From NCBI GenBank assembly GCA_023300205.1, contig JALZVD010000281.1:1-30826 (forward strand): DNA of 30,826 bases, given 5' to 3'. Source of the DNA: Akkermansiaceae bacterium (GTDB lineage: Bacteria; Verrucomicrobiota; Verrucomicrobiia; Verrucomicrobiales; Akkermansiaceae). Under the pieces are notes generated by a model. The model worked only from the letters and a program-made list of their open reading frames with translations. It did no database searches and was not told the origin of the DNA. Both the position numbers and the translations under genes were made by a program. Shown piece after piece: positions 14,815 to 21,868 of the stretch (its first letter is position 1; every line of letters starts with the position of its first letter).

Positions 14815-15600
14815 TTAGAGTTCTGATTTTGGGGCTTCTTCTGTGGTAGGGATAACTGCTGGAGCTGTTGTGGGGCTGGCGCTCGGAGTAGCTGATGGCA
14901 CTATTTGAATAGGATCAGAGCTGGTTGGGGGAGTTGGCAAAGTAGGGGTAGGTGATGGAGTAGGGACAGGAGCTTGCTTTACGATCACTGGTTCTTTTGC
15001 ATTTAGATAGAGAAGTCTTTCGGCAGCGACGTTGTTGAAGCGAGATTCGCTGTTTTTGATGTCGGTGTATATTTGTTTCGCTTTTTCGAGTTGGTTGTTT
15101 GATACGGCGATATCTGCTAGTGCGATGTTAGCGCGTGGGGCTAGGTAGTCAGATTGATCATTGGAAATGAGGCTCTTGAGAGTGTCTTCTGCATCTGCAT
15201 TGTTTCCTGCGTTGATATGAATGAGAGCTAGTTCGAGGAGTTTAGCTGGTACACCTGGATGCTCTGGGTAGTTGGAGATGAAGTGGTCGAGAGCAGCGAT
15301 TCTGTCATCATCAGTAGTTCTTAGTTCTGAAATGGCCATGGCTGCTGTACCTGCTGTTTGGCTACTGGAGTAATCTGTGATGACTTTATTGAGAGAGTCT
15401 TCATCTGTTGCTAGCATGAATGCTTCACCAGCTTCAGTAGCATTCTTTTTTGCTAAGCCTGTCATGAAGACATAGGCGAGTACTCCGAGGAAAATGAGAG
15501 ATGCCAAGATCATGAGTTTCTTTTGATTATTCTCAAGAAATTCTTCAAATTTTGATGGGCCGTGTTCTAGCTCTGCGATAGGTGTAGGTGAATCTTCCAT
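14815..15600 (-). CDS. Membrane-anchored TPR protein (YfgM-like architecture)
   Basis: From the ATG at 15600 the product has 261 residues: a short acidic cytoplasmic N-terminus (MEDSPTPIAELEHGPSKFEE), one transmembrane helix at about 30-48, helical TPR-like repeats to about 200, then a Pro/Thr/Ser-rich tail (about 205-261). The frame stays open another 270 bases upstream, but that extension is His/Pro/Tyr-rich noise and lies over the thiE promoter region, so I reject it. The arrangement resembles YfgM, an envelope chaperone partner of the SecYEG complex, though the Pro/Thr tail is additional. It is probably a type II inner-membrane protein facing the periplasm. A promoter-like TTGCCA-17-TATTTC lies just upstream. 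Specific function unknown. Confidence 0.82.
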   Translation of the reverse strand: MEDSPTPIAELEHGPSKFEEFLENNQKKLMILASLIFLGVLAYVFMTGLAKKNATEAGEAFMLATDEDSLNKVITDYSSSQTAGTAAMAISELRTTDDDRIAALDHFISNYPEHPGVPAKLLELALIHINAGNNADAEDTLKSLISNDQSDYLAPRANIALADIAVSNNQLEKAKQIYTDIKNSESRFNNVAAERLLYLNAKEPVIVKQAPVPTPSPTPTLPTPPTSSDPIQIVPSATPSASPTTAPAVIPTTEEAPKSEL

Positions 15601-15612
15601 AATTGTGAGTGC

Positions 15613-15641
15613 GAAATATCCTTGTACGGTGGGGTTGGCAA
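15613..15641 (-). promoter_or_regulatory. Candidate promoter of the membrane TPR gene
   Basis: On the minus strand TTGCCA (15636-15641) is followed after 17 bases by TATTTC (15613-15618), 13 bases before the ATG at 15600. The same bases read on the plus strand give TTGGCA (15635-15640), a possible -35 facing thiE. Confidence 0.4.
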
Positions 15642-15740
15642 GTAAATTTAGAGTGGCTGTGTTATTATTTGAAGGGTGGAATCTGTCTATTAATGTATAT
15701 TTATCTCGTCTGTTTGTGTGAAATTGTTCAAGGATTAGGC

Positions 15741-16385
15741 ATGCGAAGAGAGATAGAGAATGCAGTGCTGTATGGTATTGTGGATAGGGGGTATGTAGCT
15801 GAGGATGATATTGAGTCTGTGGCTGGGGCTTTGATCGCTGGTGGGGTAGACATTCTTCAGTTAAGAGCAAAGGGTTGTGGTGAGTCTGAAATAGAGTCGA
15901 TGGCGCTCAAGTTGGTGGTTATTTGCCGTGCTGCTGGGGTTCCTTTTGTGGTGAATGATTTTGCAGAGATAGCGAAGCGAGTGGATGCTGATGGAGTGCA
16001 TGTGGGGCAAGATGATGGATCGCTGGCTGATGTGAGGAAGATTGTGGGTGAGGAGATGATGGTGGGGAGGTCAACGCACTCGGTGGAGCAGGCTAAGCAG
16101 GCTCTTGAGGATGGGTTTGATTATATTGGCTTTGGTCCTTTGTTTCCGACTCCTACTAAGAAAGGTAGGCCAGGTATAGGGATGGAGTCTGTTTCAGAGG
16201 TTCAAGTAGAGGTGGGTGCTGAGATTCCTGTTTTTTGTATTGGCGGGATTACTAGAAAGAATATAGAGACTGTGGCTGAGTCTGGAGCGAGACGTATTGT
16301 TATTGTCTCAGATCTTCTAACAGCAGATTCTATCGAGGGCACTACAGCTTCAGCAAAACAAACTTTTACCAACTATTATCAATAA
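15741..16385 (+). CDS. thiE: Thiamine-phosphate synthase
   Basis: ThiE joins HMP pyrophosphate to the thiazole phosphate to give thiamine phosphate. The 214-residue product shows DILQLRAKG, the core VPFVVNDFAEIAKRVDADGV followed by HVGQDDGSL, the STHS phosphate loop, DYIGFGPLFPTPTKKG and the C-terminal VFCIGGI. The frame is open back to 15609, but ATG 15741 has an AGGA motif six bases before it and gives the usual length. No THI-box riboswitch is apparent in the 140-base upstream gap, and no other thi gene is adjacent. The PfkB kinase starts five bases after its stop, so both are in one operon. It is divergent from the membrane TPR gene. Confidence 0.95.
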   Translation: MRREIENAVLYGIVDRGYVAEDDIESVAGALIAGGVDILQLRAKGCGESEIESMALKLVVICRAAGVPFVVNDFAEIAKRVDADGVHVGQDDGSLADVRKIVGEEMMVGRSTHSVEQAKQALEDGFDYIGFGPLFPTPTKKGRPGIGMESVSEVQVEVGAEIPVFCIGGITRKNIETVAESGARRIVIVSDLLTADSIEGTTASAKQTFTNYYQ

Positions 16386-16390
16386 ATATT

Positions 16391-17305
16391 ATGTCAGTTA
16401 TCATCGGAGGAACTATCGCAATCGACAACGTTAAAACACCTACAGCGGAAGCTAAAAATCTGTTAGGTGGCTCTGCTTCATTTGCTTCATTATCTGCTAG
16501 TTATTATACGGACGATGTTAATTTAGTTGGGATTATAGGTCATGATTATCCGAAGGAGCATTTGGATATGTTAGAGAAGCATGGTGTGAATCTGACGGGA
16601 GTAGAGCGTAGTGCATCTGAGTCATTTACGTGGACTGGTGAATATATGGAAAATATGAATGACCGTGAGACTCTTGCGGTTGCACTTAATGTCTTAGAGG
16701 GCTGGGAGGTTAAAGTTCCTGCTGAGATTTCTGCGGCGGATATTGTGGTGTTGGCGAATATGTCACCGGAGAATCAGTTGCAGATGCTATCTCAGTGTGA
16801 GGGTGAGAGCAGGTATGTGATCGCAGATACGATGGATTTATGGATAGCGATAGCGAATGAGCCGTTGCATGAAGTGCTTACTCAGATTGATATGTTGGTT
16901 CTGAATGAATCTGAGGCTAGAGATTTGGCTAAGACGTCTAATTTGATCTTGGCTGGTGAGAAGTTGTTAGAGAAGGGTCCTAAGCATGTTGTTATTAAGT
17001 TAGGTGAATTTGGAGCGGTGTTATTTGGGCCTGATGGTAAGATGTTCCGTTTGCATGCCTGGCCGTTGAGAGAGGTGGCTGATCCTACGGGAGCTGGGGA
17101 TTCATTTTTAGGGGGGATGGCTGGTTACTTGGATAGCTTAGAGAATTCTGTTTATAGCTTTGGGGATATTTCACAGGCGATGGCGCGAGGTTCTGTGGCG
17201 GCTAGTTTTACTTGCGAGGCTTTTTCTACTATAAAATTACAAGAGGTGACAGAGGAGGATCTGGCTAATCGGTTAGCTGGACTTCGCGAGATGAGTCAGT
17301 GGTAA
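16391..17305 (+). CDS. PfkB family carbohydrate/nucleoside kinase
   Basis: This 304-residue ribokinase-fold kinase starts MSVIIGGTIAIDNV and has the substrate-side glycine pair (LLGGSASFAS, 24-33), LNESEARDLA at 171-180 and the C-terminal PfkB signature DPTGAGDSFLGG at 231-242 with catalytic base D237 and the anion hole. It phosphorylates a hydroxymethyl group on a small molecule; the substrate cannot be read from the sequence. It lacks the features of HMP kinase ThiD, which belongs to another branch of the ribokinase superfamily. Cotranscription with thiE (five-base gap) is suggestive but not proof of a thiamine role. It converges on truA with ten bases between stops and no clear terminator. 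Confidence 0.9.
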   Translation: MSVIIGGTIAIDNVKTPTAEAKNLLGGSASFASLSASYYTDDVNLVGIIGHDYPKEHLDMLEKHGVNLTGVERSASESFTWTGEYMENMNDRETLAVALNVLEGWEVKVPAEISAADIVVLANMSPENQLQMLSQCEGESRYVIADTMDLWIAIANEPLHEVLTQIDMLVLNESEARDLAKTSNLILAGEKLLEKGPKHVVIKLGEFGAVLFGPDGKMFRLHAWPLREVADPTGAGDSFLGGMAGYLDSLENSVYSFGDISQAMARGSVAASFTCEAFSTIKLQEVTEEDLANRLAGLREMSQW

Positions 17306-17315
17306 GCTTGTTTAT

Positions 17316-18074
17316 TTAGTATTTGACGTCTAGTAGGGTAAGAGCTTCTGCTGGGGCACAGAATGGAGATTTTCCGAATGGGAGGTCTTGAGGTTGGTTG
17401 AGTAGTGCTAGGTGGTCATCGAGTCTGAGTCTTCCTTGTGCGGCTTGGACGGCTGCGCCGGTGAGGAGTCTGACCATTTTATACATGAAGCCATTTCCTG
17501 TGAATGTGATGCGGTAGCCATGGTTATGAATATGGAAGTCTGAGCGGGTGATGATACGGGTGTATTCTGTATCTTCTGTTTCGTTTCCTCGATTTGCGGC
17601 GAAGGCTCGGAAGCAGTGTTCGCCGAGGTAATGGGAGAGTGCTTGTTCCAGAGAGATGGGGTCTAGCTGGCGAGGGAGGTGCCATGCTCTTCCGTGCATG
17701 TGGGGGTGAAGGACTGGGGCTAGACAGAGGTCGTAGAGGTATGTTTTTTCTTTGGCCGAGAAGCGGGCGTGAAAGTCATCTGGCATTTCTAGGCAGTCGA
17801 GAACGCGGATGGTGGGAGGGAGCTTGGTGTTAATGGCGGGAACCCAGTTGTAGGGGTTCATGTCTATCGATGGAGGTGGCTGGAAGTGGGCGACCTGTCC
17901 GTCTGCGTGGACGCCAGCATCTGTTCTACCAGAGCCGTGGACTGAGATTGGCTGCTTGACTATTTCAGAGATGGCTGCCTGGAGGATGTCTTGGACGGTG
18001 TTTTTGTTAGGTTGTGACTGCCAACCTGAGAAGGGTCTACCATCATAGGCTATGGTTAGTTTGAGAGTGGGCAT
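17316..18074 (-). CDS. truA: tRNA pseudouridine(38-40) synthase
   Basis: TruA converts uridines 38-40 of the tRNA anticodon arm to pseudouridine. The 252-residue product has LTIAYDGRPFSGWQSQPN at the N-terminus, the catalytic motif GSGRTDAGVHADGQVAHF with nucleophile D52, FHARFSAKEKTYLYDL in the middle and NGFMYKMVRLLTGAAVQAAQ near the C-terminus. Length is normal. The ATG at 18074 follows an AT-rich, SD-less leader 17 bases after the ruvX stop, so ruvX-truA is probably an operon. Confidence 0.96.
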   Translation of the reverse strand: MPTLKLTIAYDGRPFSGWQSQPNKNTVQDILQAAISEIVKQPISVHGSGRTDAGVHADGQVAHFQPPPSIDMNPYNWVPAINTKLPPTIRVLDCLEMPDDFHARFSAKEKTYLYDLCLAPVLHPHMHGRAWHLPRQLDPISLEQALSHYLGEHCFRAFAANRGNETEDTEYTRIITRSDFHIHNHGYRITFTGNGFMYKMVRLLTGAAVQAAQGRLRLDDHLALLNQPQDLPFGKSPFCAPAEALTLLDVKY

Positions 18075-18091
18075 ATTAATCTGTTAGGTTG

Positions 18092-18532
18092 TTAGAAGAG
18101 GGGTTCAGGCGAATTTTGTGATAGCCAGGCTGTGAGTATTTCTACTGCTGCTGCTTGGTCGATGATACTTTTTTGTTTTCTGGCATTTTTACCAGCTTGA
18201 TGAAGTTTCTCAGCGGCTGCGACTGTGGTGAGGCTCTCATCGATGTAGTGGAGGGGGAGGTCTATTTTTGCGGTTAGTTCGGCGCCGAAGGCTCTGATTC
18301 TTTCTGCTGCGGTTCCTTCAGTTCCGTCCATGCGAATGGGGAGGCCTAGGACGAGTTGTTTGACTTGCCGTTCTTTGACGAGTGTGCTGATACGTTCAAT
18401 GGGAGGGGTGTTTTTTACGTGAATTGTTTCTAGTGGGTGAGCCATGATGCCGACTGGGTCGGTGATGGCTAGACCGATACGGGCTTCGCCGTGATCAATT
18501 GCTAGGACTGGGTGTTGTATATCTTCATTCAC
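18092..18532 (-). CDS. ruvX: YqgF/RuvX RNase H-fold nuclease (16S rRNA maturation / putative Holliday junction resolvase)
   Basis: The 146-residue protein has an RNase H-like fold with VLAIDHGEARIGLAITDP at 9-26 (D13 the first metal ligand), LVLGLPIRMDGTEGTAAERI and DLPLHYIDESLTTVAAAEKL carrying the central acid, then IDQAAAVEILTAWL. E. coli YqgF processes the 5' end of pre-16S rRNA; the resolvase name is older inference. It is first in an operon with truA, another RNA-modifying enzyme. It is divergent from the FKBP gene, with 112 bases between the starts. Confidence 0.94.
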   Translation of the reverse strand: MNEDIQHPVLAIDHGEARIGLAITDPVGIMAHPLETIHVKNTPPIERISTLVKERQVKQLVLGLPIRMDGTEGTAAERIRAFGAELTAKIDLPLHYIDESLTTVAAAEKLHQAGKNARKQKSIIDQAAAVEILTAWLSQNSPEPLF

Positions 18533-18607
18533 GTAAGCTAGATAGACATGAAATGGTTATTTAACATAGGAAAATAGGGAGAAATCGATAATTTTAGAGG
18601 TGGTGTC

Positions 18608-18636
18608 TTGACATAGCAAGATATGTGCAAGAACTT
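18608..18636 (+). promoter_or_regulatory. Candidate promoter of the FKBP gene
   Basis: A perfect -35 TTGACA (18608-18613) lies 31 bases before the GTG start. The hexamer 17 bases on is GAACTT (18631-18636), a poor -10, so the transcript would have almost no leader. Support comes mainly from the -35. Confidence 0.3.
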
Positions 18637-18644
18637 CCTTCATC

Positions 18645-19874
18645 GTGAAAAATACAATATTCAGAAATACACTCGTAACTGGGTTGGTAGGGATTGTGGC
18701 CTTTGGGGCGATGAATGTCTCAACTGCTCAAGATTTAGCTGCACCGAAGGATGTGGCAGCAGCTCCAGGGGATGCTGAGAAGACAGCATCCGGACTGATG
18801 TCAAAAATTCTCAAAGCGGGAACAGGAAAAGAGAAGCCGAGTGCGGCTGATACTGTGACTGTTCATTATTCAGGATGGGAAACGAATGGTAAGATGTTTG
18901 ATTCATCAGTGAAGAGAGGTCAGCCGGCATCATTTCCATTGGATCGTGTGATCAAGGGGTGGACTGAAGGGTTGCAACTTATGGTGGTGGGGGAGAAGCG
19001 TCGTTTCTGGATTCCTGCTGGGTTAGCTTATGGGGAGACTCCTTCACGTCCGGGTGGACCGTCTGGAATGCTTTGTTTTGATGTGGAGCTATTAGGAATA
19101 AAGAAGGCACCTAAGATGCCAGATGTTCCAGCTAATGTGGATGCGGCACCTGCTGATGCTTTAAAGACTGAATCTGGTTTGGCATCTAAGGTTCTGAAAA
19201 AAGGAACAGGTGTAGAAATGCCAAAGGCTACGGATAAGGTGACTGTTCATTATTCTGGCTGGGATAAGACTGGTAATATGTTTGATAGTTCAGTGATGCG
19301 CGGAGAGCCTACTTCTTTTCCTCTTAATGGGGTAATCAAGGGATGGACTGAAGGGTTACAGTTAATGGTAGTGGGAGAGAAGCGGCGCTTCTGGATCCCG
19401 GCAGAACTTGCTTATGGCGAGGCTCCACAGCGACCGGGTGCTCCATCTGGAATGCTAACGTTTGATGTTGAATTGTTAGATTTTAAGCCAGCTCCACAGA
19501 TGCCTAAGCTTCCAAAGGATTTTGCGGCAGCACCGGCTAATGCAGTGGAGTCAGAAGGTGGGATTAAGTCTGTGGTTCTTAAAGCGGGTGAAGGTGCGCA
19601 GGCTAAGGCTGAAGATGTGATCGTAGTGAACTACACTGGCTGGGATAAGAACGGGGATGTATTTGATACTTCGACTCAGCAAGGTGAGGCAGTGCCGATT
19701 CCTTTGGCTAAGATGTCACCAGAGCTTAGTAAGGCGTTACAGCTTATGAAGGTGGGTGAGACTCGTCAGTTATGGGTTCCTGCTAAGGCAATCTTAGGCG
19801 ATACGCCTCAAGAAGGAGCTCCTGAGGGTCCATTTTGTTATCAGTTTGAGTTTGTTAAGGTGTTAGAAAAGTAG
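18645..19874 (+). CDS. Exported protein with three FKBP-type peptidyl-prolyl isomerase domains, the third degenerate
   Basis: FKBP domains speed cis-trans isomerisation of X-Pro bonds in folding proteins. This 409-residue protein has a signal peptide (residues 1-28, STA cleavage site), so it acts in the periplasm. Three repeats follow, each introduced by a (D/A)xAAAPxDA-like linker: domain 1 about 48-152, domain 2 about 177-280, domain 3 about 305-408. Domains 1 and 2 are close copies and keep the ligand pocket (Y75, F85, D86, V102, I103, W106, Y129; Y203, F213, D214, V230, I231, W234, Y257). Domain 3 keeps Y330, F340 and D341, but the V-I-xx-W position reads M357, S358, L361 and the later Tyr is L384. 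Start is GTG 18645 with no Shine-Dalgarno. A strong terminator follows. Confidence 0.93.
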   Translation: MKNTIFRNTLVTGLVGIVAFGAMNVSTAQDLAAPKDVAAAPGDAEKTASGLMSKILKAGTGKEKPSAADTVTVHYSGWETNGKMFDSSVKRGQPASFPLDRVIKGWTEGLQLMVVGEKRRFWIPAGLAYGETPSRPGGPSGMLCFDVELLGIKKAPKMPDVPANVDAAPADALKTESGLASKVLKKGTGVEMPKATDKVTVHYSGWDKTGNMFDSSVMRGEPTSFPLNGVIKGWTEGLQLMVVGEKRRFWIPAELAYGEAPQRPGAPSGMLTFDVELLDFKPAPQMPKLPKDFAAAPANAVESEGGIKSVVLKAGEGAQAKAEDVIVVNYTGWDKNGDVFDTSTQQGEAVPIPLAKMSPELSKALQLMKVGETRQLWVPAKAILGDTPQEGAPEGPFCYQFEFVKVLEK

Positions 19875-19897
19875 GAGGAAGATAATTTTACGCAAAG

Positions 19898-19939
19898 AAG
19901 CGTCTCTTGGTGATTTACCGAGAGACGCTTTTTTATTTT
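19898..19939 (+). terminator. Intrinsic terminator of the FKBP gene
   Basis: AAGCGTCTCT (19898-19907) pairs with AGAGACGCTT (19921-19930), with further GG/CC pairing inside the loop, and TTTTATTTT follows. It lies between the FKBP stop (19874) and the converging lipoprotein gene (ends 19951). Confidence 0.9.
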
Positions 19940-19950
19940 GAGAGATGGGG

Positions 19951-20172
19951 TTATTGAGCGGGGATTGTGTATTGAGGAGTGGTTGGGGTGTATTGAGGTA
20001 GGGCAGGGGTAGCAGCTTGAGGGATAACTTTATTGACGACTTTGCCGATGGCGTTTCCTGCGTGTGTGAAGCCATCCCCTATTGGGTCTGCTGATGATGC
20101 GGCGGTTGGTGATAAGCAGCTTGTGAGTGATGCGCAGAATATGATGGCTGAGGGTTTTAAGATGTTTTTCAT
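19951..20172 (-). CDS. Small predicted lipoprotein of unknown function
   Basis: The 73-residue product begins MKNILKPSAIIFCASLTSC, a signal peptide ending in a lipobox (L16-T17-S18-C19), so C19 should be lipidated and the protein tethered to a membrane facing the periplasm. The mature part is short, with a glycine-containing segment (DPIGDGFTHAGNAIGKVVNK) and a Pro/Thr/Gln/Tyr-rich end carrying a near-repeat (PQYTPTTPQYTIP). Such small entericidin-like or linker lipoproteins are often missed. No function is proposed. It converges on the FKBP gene and is divergent from the TPR gene at 20408. Confidence 0.72.
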   Translation of the reverse strand: MKNILKPSAIIFCASLTSCLSPTAASSADPIGDGFTHAGNAIGKVVNKVIPQAATPALPQYTPTTPQYTIPAQ

Positions 20173-20365
20173 AGCTGATATACTTTAGCTAAGCTTTGTT
20201 GATCTGCAAGTGAGAATTTTTTTTGTTATTGTGTGTTTATAAGCTCATTTTGGGGTGATTATTTATGATCAAACTAATGAAGTATAATGGATAGGTCTCA
20301 ATTTTTGAGGATTAGGATATTATCTGTAGTGGAGGCTTGCCATGTTAGGTAAAAATGGCATGATT

Positions 20366-20395
20366 TTGTGACAAGATCACTATTTAACGTATTAT
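20366..20395 (+). promoter_or_regulatory. Candidate promoter of the cytoplasmic TPR gene
   Basis: TATTAT (20390-20395) is preceded by GTGACA (20368-20373, spacer 16) or TTGTGA (20366-20371, spacer 18), 12 bases before the ATG. The rest of the gap 20173-20365 holds a 6-bp inverted repeat TGCCAT/ATGGCA (20338-20360) and nothing else I can name. Confidence 0.4.
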
Positions 20396-20407
20396 CATTT
20401 ATCAAAT

Positions 20408-21799
20408 ATGAGCGAACCAATCGTAGAAATTTCAGAAGGGCAACTTCCGCAGAACTTAAGAACACTTTGGCTAAAGTCACTGAGTGCTGTAGAGCTTCAA
20501 AATTATAGTTATGCTGTGAGTCTTTGCCAGGCAATTTTAAAAGAAGCTCCAGGTTATGTGGAGGCACGAAAGTTGGCTCGACGTTGTGCTGTGAAGTTGA
20601 CAGCAGGTAATAAGAAGAAGAGTGGATTCTTTGGGTCTGGAGTGTCTACTTCACGTCTGCAGAGTCAGCTCAAAAAAGATTTACGAGCAGGTTTAATGGC
20701 GCTAGAGAAGGATCTGGGAGAGAATCCTAATAATGGTGATTTGAATGAGCTTTTGTTTGATACGGCGGTTCAGGAGAATATGCCTGAAACTGCTAGTTTT
20801 GCGTTAGAGACGGTGAGAAAAGGTTCACCTGAGAATACAAAGTTACTTCATAAGTTAGCGAGTTATTATTTAGCACTGGATAAGCCTCAGGAAGCGGCGG
20901 GAGTTTATAAGGATATCATCAAGCAGGATTCTACTGACATTGATGCTGTGAAGGGGGAGAAGGATGCAACAGCTAGGGCTTCGATGAAGTCTGGAGGATG
21001 GGAAAAGGGAGGGATTGAAGATAGTAAGAAGGATTCTTCAGGAGATAAGGAACAGGAGGAGTCTGATAGAGCAGGGATGACTCGCGAACAGAAAAAGGCT
21101 AAGTTAGCTAAGTTGATGGAGGAGTATCAGCAAGATCAGAATAATCTGGGAGTGGTGAAGGAGATCGCGGAGGTTTATGAAGATTTTGGGTATTGGTCAG
21201 ATGCTCATGTATTCTATGACTGGGCATATCAGCTGAGTCATAAAGATTCTACGTTGAAAAATAAGGCGGAGAAGATGAAGAATAAAGATGCTGATGAGCA
21301 GATTGAAAAGCTTGAGGCACAGCTTGTGAGTGAGCCTGGAAATGTAGAGTTAGAGGCGCAGATTTTAGCTTATAAGCAAGAACGCTCGAAAGAGTCTGTG
21401 GTGGAAGCTCAGGCAAGTGTGGACCAGAATCCTACCGATCCACAGCTTCGGTTTGATCTTGGACTGGCTTTGTATAACTCTGGTGACTTTAATGGTGCGA
21501 TTCCTCATCTTCAGCAGGCGAAGCGTAACCCGCATATCAGAACGCGGGTGTTGCTAACACTGGGTAGGTCATTTGATGCTAAGGGGATGTATGATATTGG
21601 GATTAGTCAGTTAGAAGAGGCGCTGGAGGATCTGACTGCGATGGATGGCACGAAGAAAGAGGTACTCTATGAGATGGGGCTTATTTATATGAAAATGGAG
21701 AAGAAGGCTGAGGCTCTGGCTTGCTTCAAGCAAATCTACGAGGTGGACTATGGTTACAGAGATGTTGCGCAGCGCGTGGAAGATGCCTACGGCTCATAG
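20408..21799 (+). CDS. Cytoplasmic TPR repeat protein of unknown function
   Basis: The 463-residue protein has no signal peptide or membrane segment. TPR units appear at about 23-60 (NYSYAVSLCQAILKEAPGYV), 110-180 (PENTKLLHKLASYYLALDKP and on), and 340-460 (DPQLRFDLGLALYNSGDFNG; KEVLYEMGLIYMKMEKKAEA). Between them, at about 190-300, lies a highly charged helical stretch rich in K, E and D that may form coiled coil. It is therefore a scaffold-like interaction protein. It is flanked by a good promoter candidate and a terminator, so it is probably monocistronic. The pattern is typical of lineage-conserved Verrucomicrobiota TPR proteins, but I do not recognise a named family. Confidence 0.85.
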   Translation: MSEPIVEISEGQLPQNLRTLWLKSLSAVELQNYSYAVSLCQAILKEAPGYVEARKLARRCAVKLTAGNKKKSGFFGSGVSTSRLQSQLKKDLRAGLMALEKDLGENPNNGDLNELLFDTAVQENMPETASFALETVRKGSPENTKLLHKLASYYLALDKPQEAAGVYKDIIKQDSTDIDAVKGEKDATARASMKSGGWEKGGIEDSKKDSSGDKEQEESDRAGMTREQKKAKLAKLMEEYQQDQNNLGVVKEIAEVYEDFGYWSDAHVFYDWAYQLSHKDSTLKNKAEKMKNKDADEQIEKLEAQLVSEPGNVELEAQILAYKQERSKESVVEAQASVDQNPTDPQLRFDLGLALYNSGDFNGAIPHLQQAKRNPHIRTRVLLTLGRSFDAKGMYDIGISQLEEALEDLTAMDGTKKEVLYEMGLIYMKMEKKAEALACFKQIYEVDYGYRDVAQRVEDAYGS

Positions 21800-21821
21800 T
21801 CCCATTATTACATTATTAGCG

Positions 21822-21860
21822 ACGGGTTCAGATTACTAACATTTGAGCCCGTTTTTGTTT
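21822..21860 (+). terminator. Intrinsic terminator of the cytoplasmic TPR gene
   Basis: ACGGGTTCA (21822-21830) pairs with TGAGCCCGT (21844-21852, one G-U), followed by a T-rich tract (21852-21860). It ends nine bases before the dgt start, so dgt either depends on readthrough or starts its transcript inside or just after this hairpin. Confidence 0.85.
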
Positions 21861-21868
21861 CTATTAAG

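Noticed and set aside
15601..15740. Thiamine riboswitch upstream of thiE
   Set aside because: The 140-base gap has no CUGAGA-type THI-box core or matching stems.
15601..15870. Ninety-residue N-terminal extension of the membrane TPR protein
   Set aside because: The extension is His/Pro/Tyr/Gln-rich and overlaps thiE and its upstream region; the acidic start at 15600 directly before the transmembrane helix fits the architecture.
19951..20172. Treating the small lipoprotein gene as a shadow frame
   Set aside because: It has a clean lipobox, no overlapping gene in its own frame region and lies in otherwise empty sequence, so I kept it as a probable gene. The overlapping 70-residue minus frame (19863-20075) has no such support.
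20338..20360. TGCCAT/ATGGCA inverted repeat as an operator or terminator
   Set aside because: Only six base pairs with an 11-base spacer and no T-run immediately after; could easily arise by chance.
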